Shown here one piece after another: positions 18,151 to 26,491 of a stretch of DNA of 64,000 nucleotides. The stretch is from contig NZ_CP049017.1 of NCBI RefSeq assembly GCF_014236795.1, positions 722,001-786,000 of the forward strand, in the 5' to 3' direction. The stretch is from Xanthomonas theicola (GTDB lineage: Bacteria > Pseudomonadota > Gammaproteobacteria > Xanthomonadales > Xanthomonadaceae). Every line of letters begins with the position of its first letter. Position 1 is the first letter of the stretch. The notes under the pieces were generated by a model, which worked only from the letters and a program-made list of their open reading frames with translations, made no database searches and was not told the origin of the DNA. The position numbers and the translations under genes are program-made.

Positions 18151-19263
18151 ATGCATCGCCTGACCGTGGCGCAGCTGCTGCCGGCGCTGGAGTCCGGCGG
18201 GGTCGAACGCTCCACGCTGGAAATCGCCCAGGCGCTGGTCGCGGCCGGGCACCGTGCGCTGGTGGTGTCGACCGGCGGCCGCCTGCTGCCGGCGCTGGCC
18301 GCGACCGGCGCCGAGCACATCGCCCTGGACATCGGCCGCAAGTCGCTGTTGACCCTGCGCCACGTGCCGGCGCTGCGCCGCCTGTTCGTGCGCGAACGGG
18401 TGGACATCGTGCATGCGCGCTCGCGGCTGCCGGCCTGGCTGGGCTGGCACGCGCTGTTTGGCCTGCCGGCGGCGCAGCGGCCGCGCTTGGTCAGCACCGT
18501 GCACGGACTCAATTCGCCGGGCCGCTACAGCGCGATCATGGCCCGCGGCGAACGCGTGATCTGCGTGTCCGCCACGGTGCGCGACTACGTGCTGCGCCAC
18601 TATCCGAAGACCGATCCGGCGCGCGTGCGGGTGATCCCGCGCGGCATCGACCCGGCGCAGTTCCCGCGGCGTGCGCGGCCCGATCCCGCCGCGCGCGCCT
18701 GGGCCGTCACCCAGGCGCCGGCCGCGGCCGGCCGCGGCCCGCTGCTGCTGTTGCCCGGGCGCGGCACCCGGCTCAAGGGCCACGCCGACGCGCTGCGCCT
18801 GCTCGCCGCGCTGCGCGCCGACGGCAGCGACGCGCGGTTGTGGTTGCCCGGCGCGCGCGAGGCCGGGCGCGCCGCCTACGTGCAGGAACTGGAGGCCGAG
18901 GCCGCCGCGCTGGGCATCGCCGAGGCGGTCGCGTTCACCGCGCCCACCGCGCGCATCGCCGAGGCCTATGCCGCCAGCGACCTGGTGCTGCAATTGTCGC
19001 GCAAGCCGGAAGCGTTCGGCCGCACCGTGGTCGAGGCGCTGGCGGTGGGGCGGCCGGTGCTGGGCTGGGCGCACGGCGGGGTCGGCGAACTGCTGGCGCA
19101 GCTGCAGCCGGCCGGCGCGGTGCCCGCGTTCGATGCGCCGGCCCTGCATGCCGCGGCGGTACGGCTGCTGGCGCAGCCGCCGGCCGCGCCGGCGCAGATT
19201 CCCTATACGCTGCAGGCGATGCAGCACGCGACCTTGGCGGTGTATGACGAACTCCTGTCCTGA
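18151..19263 (+). CDS. GT4-family glycosyltransferase, likely LPS core
   Basis: A 370-residue GT-B glycosyltransferase from ATG 18151. The N-terminal domain starts HRLTVAQLLPALESGGVERS, the typical acceptor-side motif of GT4. The C-terminal nucleotide-sugar domain has GRGTRLKGHADALRLLAALR and the E-x7-E motif region KPEAFGRTVVEALAVGRPVL. Cytosolic, membrane-associated. The neighbours (O-antigen ligase family, LpxL, WaaA) place it in LPS core assembly. The sugar transferred cannot be told. The downstream gene overlaps by 20 bases. Confidence 0.85.
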   Translation: MHRLTVAQLLPALESGGVERSTLEIAQALVAAGHRALVVSTGGRLLPALAATGAEHIALDIGRKSLLTLRHVPALRRLFVRERVDIVHARSRLPAWLGWHALFGLPAAQRPRLVSTVHGLNSPGRYSAIMARGERVICVSATVRDYVLRHYPKTDPARVRVIPRGIDPAQFPRRARPDPAARAWAVTQAPAAAGRGPLLLLPGRGTRLKGHADALRLLAALRADGSDARLWLPGAREAGRAAYVQELEAEAAALGIAEAVAFTAPTARIAEAYAASDLVLQLSRKPEAFGRTVVEALAVGRPVLGWAHGGVGELLAQLQPAGAVPAFDAPALHAAAVRLLAQPPAAPAQIPYTLQAMQHATLAVYDELLS

Positions 19264-20620
19264 TCCCTCCCTGCCTGCGCCGTTGACGCCGGCGCGCAGC
19301 GAACGCTGGGCGCCGATCTGGGTGCTGGCGTTCGTGGCGCTGTGGCCGGCGCCGGGCCTGGCGGCGGGGGTGCTGGCGCTGGGCGCGCTGGCGACCCTGG
19401 CGCGCCTGCTGCACAGCCGCTTCCGGGGCGGCGCCAGCCTGCTGAGCGGCCCGGCGTGGGCGCTGACCACGCTGCTGTTCCTGACCTATTGGCTGCCGCA
19501 GCCGCTGTCGGCGCTGGGTGCGGTGGACGCGCCGCTGGCGCTGCGCGAGTCGGCGGTGGATCTGCGCTTCCTGCCGTTCCTGTGGCTGGTGGCGATGGCG
19601 GTGGCGACGCCGCGTGGCCGCCGCACCACCTTCAACGGCCTTGCGCTCATCGCCGCGGTGTGGACCGCCGACGCGCTGGCGCAGGCGCTGTTCGGCAGCA
19701 GCCCGCTGTTCTGGTCGATGGACCAGCTGAAGTGGGCGATCAGCCACCACGGCCTGTGCACGCCGCAGGAGATCGCATTGGCCGACCGCCTCAGCGGCGC
19801 GTTCGGGCCGTGCAACCTCAAGTTCGGCCAGATCCTGGCCAGCCTGTCGCCGTTCCTGCTGTTCGCGGCCGCGCGCCGCGGCGGTGTCTGGGGCTGGCTG
19901 CTCGCGGCGGCGGCGGTGGGCGTGGTGCTGGTGCTGGCCGGTTCGCGCGCCTCGTGGATCACCTACGCGTTGCTGCTGGCGCTATCGGGCTGGCGCCTGC
20001 TCGGCGCGCGCAAATTGCTGGCGCTGGCGGTGGCGGCGGTGCTGGTCGCCGGCGTGCTGGGCACGCTGTCGCCCCAGGTGCGCGACCGCTTCGAGCGCAC
20101 GTCGCGGGCGCTGAGCGGGCATCCGGCCGACCTCAACGCGGCGTTGACCGGGCGCGCGCAGATCTGGACCGCGGCCTGGTGCATGATCCGCGCGCATCCG
20201 CTCAACGGGGTCGGTGTGCGCGGCTTCCGCGAGGCTTACCCCAGCTGCGATCCGGATCCGACCCATGCCGGGGAGTGGGGTCGCGAGCCGGCCTTCCACG
20301 CGCACCAGATCGTGCTCGAGGTGCTCAGCGAGACCGGCGTGATCGGCTTGCTGCTGTGGCTGGCCGGCGCCGCCCAGGCATGGCGCGCATGGCGCTACGC
20401 CTCGCCGCGGGCGCGCGAGCGGGCGCGGCCGGCGATGTTGGCGCTGCTGGTGACGGTGTTCCCGTTCAACACCCACCTGGCGTTCTATTCGTCGTTCTGG
20501 GGCTCGCTGACGCTGCTGCTGGTCGGCCTCTACGCGGGTGCGCTGCTGGCCGAGGAGCGCGCCGCGCCGGCCGTTGCGCCGCCCGCGGGCCAGAGGGCGC
20601 ACGCTCAGTCGCGTGCGTAG
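19244..20620 (+). CDS. O-antigen ligase/polymerase family membrane protein (Wzy_C type)
   Basis: A 458-residue multi-spanning inner-membrane protein from ATG 19244, which overlaps the end of the glycosyltransferase gene. About ten hydrophobic segments flank a large periplasmic loop (HGLCTPQEIALADRLSGAFG to GREPAFHAHQIVLEVLSETG). The loop holds GRAQIWTAAWCMIRAHPLNG VGVRGFREAYP (two consecutive pieces) and AHQIVLEVLSETGVIGLLLW, the pattern of WaaL/Wzy_C proteins with essential Arg and His. It would join O-polysaccharide to lipid A-core on the periplasmic side. Ligase versus polymerase cannot be settled from sequence. Confidence 0.8.
   Translation: MTNSCPDPSLPAPLTPARSERWAPIWVLAFVALWPAPGLAAGVLALGALATLARLLHSRFRGGASLLSGPAWALTTLLFLTYWLPQPLSALGAVDAPLALRESAVDLRFLPFLWLVAMAVATPRGRRTTFNGLALIAAVWTADALAQALFGSSPLFWSMDQLKWAISHHGLCTPQEIALADRLSGAFGPCNLKFGQILASLSPFLLFAAARRGGVWGWLLAAAAVGVVLVLAGSRASWITYALLLALSGWRLLGARKLLALAVAAVLVAGVLGTLSPQVRDRFERTSRALSGHPADLNAALTGRAQIWTAAWCMIRAHPLNGVGVRGFREAYPSCDPDPTHAGEWGREPAFHAHQIVLEVLSETGVIGLLLWLAGAAQAWRAWRYASPRARERARPAMLALLVTVFPFNTHLAFYSSFWGSLTLLLVGLYAGALLAEERAAPAVAPPAGQRAHAQSRA
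20598..20617. terminator. Hairpin at the convergent overlap of the ligase and acyltransferase genes
   Basis: CGCACGC (20598-20604) pairs with GCGTGCG (20611-20617) around a 6-base loop. It spans the 16-base overlap of the two convergent coding ends, so one hairpin could end both transcripts. There is no T run, so efficiency is uncertain. Confidence 0.4.
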
Positions 20621-21537
20621 AACTGGCTGCGGCCGCCAGGCTGGCGCTTGAAGCGGCGGTGGATCCACAGGTACTGCGCCGGCGCCTCGCGCACCATGGC
20701 CTCGATCGCGGCGTTGACCCGCGCGGTGTCGGCGACCATGTCCATGGACGGGAAGTCCTGCAGCGGCGGGGCGATGCGCAGCACGTAGCGGGCGCCTTCG
20801 CGGCGGTGGAAATACGGCACCACCGCACAGCCGGTCAACCGCGCCAGTTGGTGGGTCGCGGTGATGGTGGCCGCGGACATGCCGAAGAATGGCACGAACA
20901 CCGTGTCCTTGCCGCGCATGTCCTGGTCCGGCGCGTACCACAGGAAGCCGCCGCGCTTGAGGTGGCGCACGCTGCCGCGCAGGTCCTCGTTGGCGAACAT
21001 GGCGACGGCGTAGCGCAGGCGGCCGCGCTTGACCGCCCACTCGAACACCGGGTTGCGGTGGCGGCGGTACATGCCGGCCAGCGGCACGTACTGGCACAGC
21101 AGGCGGCCGCACATCTCCAGGGTCATGAAGTGGCCCGACACCAGCAGTACGCCGCGGCCCTGCGCCTGTAGCGCGCGCAGATGCTCCAGGCCTTCGATGC
21201 GGGTGCGGCGGCGGATCGGGCCGAGGCCGCCCCACCAGGCGCGGGCGAACTCGAAGACGCCCACGCCCAGCGCATCGAAGCTGTCGCGCAGTAGGCGCGC
21301 GCGCCAGGCATCGCTGTGTTCGGGGAAGCACAGTTGCAGATTCACTGCGGCGGCATGGCGGCGGGTGCCGGCCAGGCGCAGCGCTAGCCAGCCGACGCCG
21401 CGGCCGAGCGCGCGCTGCAGCAGCCAGGGCAGCCGCGCGATCGCCACGGCGACGCCGAGCAGCAGCCAGGTCGGCCAGTGCCGCGGCGAGCGCGGCGGCG
21501 GTGCGGCGGCGGCGAGAGCGGGGGATGGGTCGGACAT
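20605..21537 (-). CDS. lpxL: Lipid A biosynthesis acyltransferase, LpxL/HtrB family
   Basis: A 310-residue membrane-bound acyltransferase that adds a secondary fatty acyl chain to Kdo2-lipid IVA. A membrane anchor (WPTWLLLGVAVAIARLPWLL) is followed by the HX4E catalytic motif GHFMTLEMCG near residue 140 and the conserved segments MYRRHRNPVFEWAVKRGR and WYAPDQDMRGKDTVFVPFFG. The length is normal for the family. It is encoded opposite to the ligase gene, with coding ends overlapping by 16 bases. LpxL rather than LpxM is inferred from general resemblance. Confidence 0.85.
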   Translation of the reverse strand: MSDPSPALAAAAPPPRSPRHWPTWLLLGVAVAIARLPWLLQRALGRGVGWLALRLAGTRRHAAAVNLQLCFPEHSDAWRARLLRDSFDALGVGVFEFARAWWGGLGPIRRRTRIEGLEHLRALQAQGRGVLLVSGHFMTLEMCGRLLCQYVPLAGMYRRHRNPVFEWAVKRGRLRYAVAMFANEDLRGSVRHLKRGGFLWYAPDQDMRGKDTVFVPFFGMSAATITATHQLARLTGCAVVPYFHRREGARYVLRIAPPLQDFPSMDMVADTARVNAAIEAMVREAPAQYLWIHRRFKRQPGGRSQFYARD

Positions 21538-21755
21538 GCGCCAAGTTTAGCCGGGAGCGGGTCCGGGCCGGTCAGCGCGATCGCGGCGCGCTGGCCGACG
21601 CGCGCGTTGGGATGCGCGCGGGACGGCGCTGGCACGCGTCCGCCATGGGCGCAACGCCGCTTCCTTGCCGCGCATGCCCAGGCATGGCGCGACCACGCGG
21701 CGGGCGGCGGCCGCGATCGTCTGCCGCGCGCGGCGCAACCCGCTATGCTTCTCCG

Positions 21756-23078
21756 ATGCGCAACGATTTCATCGAGCGGCTGCTGCGCGGCCTGTACTCG
21801 GCCGTGCTCTACCTCCTGCTGCCGGTCACCGTCTATCACCTGGTCTGGCGCGGGTTCCGCGTGCGCCAGTACTTCCAGCGCTGGGACGAGCGCTACGCCT
21901 CGTATCCGCAGGCGCGCGGGCGGCCGCGGGTGTGGCTGCACGCGGTGTCGGTGGGCGAGGTCAACGTCGCCGCGCCGGTGGTCGACGCGCTGCGCGCGCA
22001 GCGCCCGGACATCCGCTGGGTGATCACCACCATCACCCCGACCGGGTCGGAGCGGGTGCGCGCGCTGTGGGGCGATGCGCTGGACCACGTCTACCTGCCA
22101 TACGACGTGCCCGGCAGCGTCGGCCGCTTCCTGCAGCATTTCCGCCCGAGCCTGGCGCTGATCCTGGAAACCGAACTGTGGCCGAACATGCTGTTCGGCT
22201 GCCGCGACCGCAACATCCCGGTGTATGTGCTCAACGCACGCCTGTCGGCGCGGTCGCTGCGCGGCTACCGCCTGCTGCGGCCGTTGATCGGGCGCGCGCT
22301 GCGGACCGCGACCTGCGTGGCCGCGCAGTCGCAGGCCGACGCCGAACGCTTCATCGAACTGGGGGCGCTTCCCGCACAGGTGCGCGCGCTGGGCAACCTG
22401 AAGTTCGATATCGCCGTGCCCGCGCAGTTGCCGGAGTTCGTCGCCGCGTTCGGCCAGCGGGTGGCGCCGACGCGCCCGGTGTGGATCGCCGCCAGCACCC
22501 ACGAAGGCGAAGAGACCTCGGTGATCGAGATGCACCGGCAGCTGCGCCGGCAGTGGCCGGACCTGCTGCTGCTGTGGGCGCCGCGCCATCCCGAACGCTT
22601 CGCCAAGGTCGAGGCGCTGGCGCGCGACCAGGGCTGGCGCGTGGCCACCCGCCGCCTGCAGCGGTGGCCCGGCGCCGAGGACGGTGTGTTCGTGATCGAT
22701 ACGCTGGGCGAGCTGATGACGTTCTACGCCTGCGCCCGGGTCGCTTTCGTCGGCGGCAGCCTGCAGCCGATCGGCGGGCACAACCTGCTGGAGCCGGCCG
22801 CGGTCGGCACGCCGTCGGTGAGCGGGCCGCACCTGCACAATTTCGCCGAGATCGCGCGGCGCATGCACGAGGCCGGCGCGGTCGCGATCTGCGAGGACGC
22901 CGCGGCCGTGTGCGCGGCGCTGGGCGAGCTGCTGGGCGATGCGCAGGCGCGCGCGCGCATGGCCAAGGCCGGCTGCGCTCTGGTCGCCAACGGCCGCGGC
23001 GCGCTGCAGCGGATGCTGCGGCTGATCGCGCAGGACCTGCCGCCGGTGGCGCACCAGCCGGCGCCCGGCGGCGACTAG
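21756..23078 (+). CDS. waaA: 3-deoxy-D-manno-octulosonic acid (Kdo) transferase WaaA
   Basis: A 440-residue inner-membrane-anchored GT30 enzyme that transfers Kdo from CMP-Kdo to lipid IVA. An N-terminal TM segment (LYSAVLYLLLPVTVYHLVWR) is followed by WLHAVSVGEVNVAAPVVDAL, containing the catalytic Glu of the family, then TTITPTGSERV, LETELWPNML and, in the C-terminal domain, FVGGSLQPIGGHNLLEPAAV. These are hallmark WaaA/KdtA motifs. ATG 21756 is supported by where similarity begins. Confidence 0.95.
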   Translation: MRNDFIERLLRGLYSAVLYLLLPVTVYHLVWRGFRVRQYFQRWDERYASYPQARGRPRVWLHAVSVGEVNVAAPVVDALRAQRPDIRWVITTITPTGSERVRALWGDALDHVYLPYDVPGSVGRFLQHFRPSLALILETELWPNMLFGCRDRNIPVYVLNARLSARSLRGYRLLRPLIGRALRTATCVAAQSQADAERFIELGALPAQVRALGNLKFDIAVPAQLPEFVAAFGQRVAPTRPVWIAASTHEGEETSVIEMHRQLRRQWPDLLLLWAPRHPERFAKVEALARDQGWRVATRRLQRWPGAEDGVFVIDTLGELMTFYACARVAFVGGSLQPIGGHNLLEPAAVGTPSVSGPHLHNFAEIARRMHEAGAVAICEDAAAVCAALGELLGDAQARARMAKAGCALVANGRGALQRMLRLIAQDLPPVAHQPAPGGD

Positions 23079-23118
23079 CGCCTGCTTCGGCAGTGCCGCA
23101 ACGCCGGCATGCAAAAGC

Positions 23119-23142
23119 GGCGGGCCCGCAGGCCCGCCGTTC
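23119..23142. terminator. Hairpin between convergent waaA and tolC
   Basis: GGCGGGCC (23119-23126) pairs with 23131-23138 around a 4-base loop, between the two convergent stops. An A run precedes it on the plus strand, which is the T run for minus-strand tolC transcription (CAAAAG at 23112-23117), so it may serve mainly tolC. Confidence 0.5.
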
Positions 23143-23172
23143 GCGGGATCGCGCCGACGCCGCGCGCCGGCG

Positions 23173-24537
23173 CTACCGGGTGCTGCTGCCGGAGTTGAGC
23201 TTGGATTCCGTACTCTGCGTCAGCAGCGCGTTGATCGACTGCACTTCGGCCACGTCCAGCGCGCCCAGCGCCTGGCTTAGCAGCAGGCGGTTCTGCAGGA
23301 AGTTGTAGCGCGCCTGCGCATAGGCCAGCTGCGCCTGGTACAGGGTGCGCTGGTTCTGCACCACGTCCAGCACGGTGCGCGTGCCCACTTCCAGGCCGAC
23401 CTGCGAGGCATCGTAGGCGGCCTGCGCCGACACCACCGCCAGGCGCCGCGCCTCGATTTCGCTGATGCCGGCGACGACGGTCTGGTACGCATTGCGGGTA
23501 TTGCGGTCGAGCGCGCGCTTCTGCTGCTCGTAGGTGTCCTGGGCGATGTCGCGCTGCGCCAGCGCCTGGCGCACCGCCGACTGGGTGGCGCCGCCGGCGA
23601 AGATCGGGATGTTCAGGGTCACCCCGATGACGTTGCTGTCCGAGCGCGGCGAATTGCTGCCGGAGACGCTGTCGCCCCAGCTGGCGTCGCGGCCGGCGCT
23701 GGCCGACAGGTTCAGCGTCGGCAGGTGGCCGGCGCGCGCGGCGGAGACGCGGTTCTCGGCGGACTGCACCTGGTACTGGTTGGCGCGCAGCGACGGGTTC
23801 TTGTCCAGCGCCGAGGCAATCAGGCTGTCGATGTCGCCGTTCCCGGCCGGCAGCTGTGGACGGAAGTCTTCCGGCAGGCCGCGCAGGTCGTGCACCGGCT
23901 GCCCGGTGATCTCGGTCAGGGCCTGGTACAGGTCCTGCAGCGAATTGCGCGCGGTGATCGTATCGGCACGCGCCTGGTCGTACTCGGCGCGCGCTTCGTG
24001 CACGTCGGTGATCGGCGCCAGGCCCACTTCCAGGCGCTTGTCGGCGTAGTCGAACTGCTTCTTGGCGGCGGCTTCGTTGGTTTCCGCCGCGACCAGCGAC
24101 TCGATCGCGACCAGCACGTTGAAGTAGGCGGCCGAGGTGCGCACGATCAGGTCGTCGTTGGCCGATTGCAGCGTGTAGTCGGCGGCCAGGCTGTTGGCCT
24201 TCTGCGCGCGCAGGGTGGCGAACTGGGCGAAGTTGACCAGGGTCTGCTGGCCCTGGATCGCGTAGTTGCGGCTCTTGCCGGTGCCGGCCAGTTCGCCGCT
24301 GCCGCGCTGGATCTCGCTGTGGCTGCGCTGCAGCGAGGCGGTACCGTTCAACTGCGGCAGCAGCGCTGCGCGCGCCTGCACTTCGCCCTCCTTGTTGTAC
24401 AGCCGGGTCGATTCCGCGGAAGCCAGCTGCGGATCGCTATTGCGGGCCATTTCGTAGACTTGCAGCAGGTCCGCGGCGTTGGCGGCCGACGGAAACAGCG
24501 CGGCGGCCAGCGCCAGGAGGAGGGATCGGCGGATCAT
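23173..24537 (-). CDS. tolC: TolC-family outer-membrane channel
   Basis: A 454-residue outer-membrane efflux protein with signal peptide MIRRSLLLALAAALFPSAANA. The two OEP repeats are visible: LLQVYEMARNSDPQLASAES near the N terminus, and NPSLRANQYQVQSAENRVSA then VGVTLNIPIFAGGATQSAVR-like strands (NVIGVTLNIPIFAGGATQSA) in the second half. It forms the exit duct for type I secretion and RND efflux. It would be the natural outer-membrane partner of the C39 exporter at 10990. It is 18 bases downstream of the pcm-like gene in one minus-strand unit. Confidence 0.93.
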   Translation of the reverse strand: MIRRSLLLALAAALFPSAANAADLLQVYEMARNSDPQLASAESTRLYNKEGEVQARAALLPQLNGTASLQRSHSEIQRGSGELAGTGKSRNYAIQGQQTLVNFAQFATLRAQKANSLAADYTLQSANDDLIVRTSAAYFNVLVAIESLVAAETNEAAAKKQFDYADKRLEVGLAPITDVHEARAEYDQARADTITARNSLQDLYQALTEITGQPVHDLRGLPEDFRPQLPAGNGDIDSLIASALDKNPSLRANQYQVQSAENRVSAARAGHLPTLNLSASAGRDASWGDSVSGSNSPRSDSNVIGVTLNIPIFAGGATQSAVRQALAQRDIAQDTYEQQKRALDRNTRNAYQTVVAGISEIEARRLAVVSAQAAYDASQVGLEVGTRTVLDVVQNQRTLYQAQLAYAQARYNFLQNRLLLSQALGALDVAEVQSINALLTQSTESKLNSGSSTR

Positions 24538-24555
24538 TGCGGCTTCCTTGATGGA

Positions 24556-25215
24556 TCAGAACGTGAACTGGGGGACCGGCGCGGCGCCTCGCAGGTAGTA
24601 CGCCAGGTCGGTTTCGAACAGCGATTCCACGCGCGGCGCACCGGCATCGGCGTGGACCAGTACCGCGTCCATGACCGGGGCGCGGCCGCGGATCGCGAAC
24701 AGGCGGCCACCCGGACGCAGCCAGGCCAGGAACTGCGCCGGGATCTCGGTGACGGCGGCGGTGACGCAGACCACGTCGAAGCGGCGCTCGCTGTCCCAGC
24801 CGAACGCGTCGGCGGTCTCGATGCGCACGTTGCTGCCCAGCGCGGCAGCGTCCAGGTTGGCGCGCGCGGCGGCGGCCAGGGCCGGCTCGATCTCCAGGCT
24901 GACCACGTCGCGGCCGAGCTCGCCCAGGCAGGCGCTGATGAAGCCGCTGCCGGTGCCGATCTCCAGCGCATCCTCGCCCGGCTGCAGGTCCAGCGCCTGC
25001 AGCATGCGCCCTTCGATCACTGGCTTCATCATCGACTGGCCGTGGCCCAGCGGGATCTCCAGGTCCGCATAGGCGACCGCGCGGTGGCTTTGCGGCACGA
25101 AGGTCTCGCGCGGCAGCCGCGCCAGCACGTCGAGCACGCGCAGGTCGAGCACGTCCCAGGGACGCACCTGCTGTTCAACCATCTTTTCGCGGGCTTGGGA
25201 ATAGTCGATCGTCAT
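24556..25215 (-). CDS. pcm: Protein-L-isoaspartate O-methyltransferase family protein
   Basis: A 219-residue SAM-dependent methyltransferase of the PCMT family, which repairs isoaspartyl residues. SAM-binding motif I is ALEIGTGSGFISACLGEL near residue 80, preceded by the family segment GHGQSMMKPVIEGRMLQALD. Start is MTIDYSQAREKMVEQQVRPW at 25215; an adjacent ATG at 25218 is equally possible. It precedes tolC in the same unit, a common xanthomonad arrangement. Genes of this short type are often annotated Pcm-like; true substrate not certain. Confidence 0.85.
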   Translation of the reverse strand: MTIDYSQAREKMVEQQVRPWDVLDLRVLDVLARLPRETFVPQSHRAVAYADLEIPLGHGQSMMKPVIEGRMLQALDLQPGEDALEIGTGSGFISACLGELGRDVVSLEIEPALAAAARANLDAAALGSNVRIETADAFGWDSERRFDVVCVTAAVTEIPAQFLAWLRPGGRLFAIRGRAPVMDAVLVHADAGAPRVESLFETDLAYYLRGAAPVPQFTF

Positions 25216-25318
25216 CATGGGACATCCAATGCGGTGGGCAGGGCATTTTAGCCGGCCCGAGGACGTTACGTATGCTGCAGCATCGCCGCGGGAACGCCGC
25301 GGCGCGCAGTGCCGGAAG

Positions 25319-26014
25319 TCATCGGGCCGATTCCCCGCCGGCGCGGGCCCGGCGCGAGGCGTAGGCGCGCATGAAGAACTCGACGCTGGCCTGGACATGG
25401 GCCTGGATCCGCGCCTGGCTGGGGTTGCGGCACAGGCCGCACATCATCAGCGAGTGCAGTTCGCCCTTGATCAGGCAGAAGAACTGGGAAGCGGCCAGGT
25501 CCAGCTCGGGCACCTCCAGCTCGCCGGTGGCGACATGCGCCTGCAGCAGCCGTGCCATATCCTGCTGCAGGCGTTTGGGGCCTGCGTTCCAGAACATCTC
25601 GCGCACGTGCTCGTCGCCGGTGCCGGGGGTGAGCATCATGCGGTGGGTCGCCATCGCCGCTTCGCTGCTGATCATCGCGAAGAACGCCAGGCCGATCTCC
25701 GCCAGTTGCACGGGCAGCGGGCCCTTCGACGCATGCCCGAACAGGTCGTCGGGCAACAGCGCCTGGCATTGCGCACGCACCGCCTCGGCGAACAGAGTCT
25801 CCTTGTCGCCGTAATGGCTGTAGACGGTGAGCTTGGACACGCAGGCACGCGCGGCGATGCCGTCCATGCTGACCCCGCCGAACCCCAGTTCGGTGAACAT
25901 CTGCTTGGCCGCTTCCAGGATCGCCGCACGCTTGCCCATGTCCTTGGGACGGCCCGGCCCGGTGGCGCGGGAAGAGGATTTGGAAGAGGCAACGGCAGGG
26001 GGTTTGCTGACCAT
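25319..26014 (-). CDS. TetR/AcrR-family transcriptional regulator
   Basis: A 231-residue repressor-type protein. A basic N-terminal tail (SSSRATGPGRPKDMGKRAAI) leads into the TetR HTH: ILEAAKQMFTELGFGGVSMD and GIAARACVSKLTVYSHYGDK at residues about 31-75. The helical C-terminal ligand domain contains FFAMISSEAAMATHRMMLTP and resembles AefR/AcrR C-terminal types. Position upstream of pcm-tolC suggests it controls that unit, or itself; this is inference. Confidence 0.88.
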   Translation of the reverse strand: MVSKPPAVASSKSSSRATGPGRPKDMGKRAAILEAAKQMFTELGFGGVSMDGIAARACVSKLTVYSHYGDKETLFAEAVRAQCQALLPDDLFGHASKGPLPVQLAEIGLAFFAMISSEAAMATHRMMLTPGTGDEHVREMFWNAGPKRLQQDMARLLQAHVATGELEVPELDLAASQFFCLIKGELHSLMMCGLCRNPSQARIQAHVQASVEFFMRAYASRRARAGGESAR

Positions 26015-26025
26015 GGAGGTAATAC

Positions 26026-26042
26026 TAGACCAGTCGGTTCGA
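26026..26042. promoter_or_regulatory. Possible TetR-type operator
   Basis: TAGACC-AGTC-GGTTCGA is a near-palindrome directly upstream of the TetR gene start (26014) and resembles the TAGACC/GGTCTA half sites used by several TetR regulators. A second inverted repeat, CACC-GTATA-GGTG, is at 26054-26066. Either could bind the regulator. Confidence 0.35.
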
Positions 26043-26491
26043 TATTTATACTACACCGTATAGGTGCACTATCAGGCCGCATCCGCGGTCAGGCGCACCG
26101 GCGGGCCGGCTGAGCAGTTCGGCCGCGCTCCGCCGACGCCGCGTCCGAGTCGGAACGAGGCTCGGCAGGGATTCGTGCGAAAAACCGCCATTTCTCTTCT
26201 CTGGCAACCCATTGAATGCAGACGCGATAGCAAGTTCCGCGCGGGGGATTCCTATATTGGCCCTGGCCCGCAGTCATGGGCCCGCTTAGCGGCTTCCTCA
26301 TCGTTGATCAGGAGGATCGGGGTTCCGTATTGCGACCCCATGCAGGCTCGAGCCTGATGCGGGAGCGCCGAATGATCCCGCCCGAGCTCCCATCCGAAAA
26401 CCTGTGCCGCTATGCGAAGTTGGGGAAAGGGCGTCGGGAACCAAAGGGTTTAGTCTTCCGGGCATAAGCACTTTTGAAAGAGGAACGGCTG
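26043..26491 (+). promoter_or_regulatory. Upstream region of the TAL effector gene
   Basis: About 450 bases without a supported gene. The ribosome site GAAAGAGGAAC at 26475-26485 precedes the TAL start. I saw no clear PIP box and no insertion-sequence ends. Composition is less GC-rich than the neighbouring core genes, consistent with acquired DNA starting after the TetR promoter. Confidence 0.45.
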
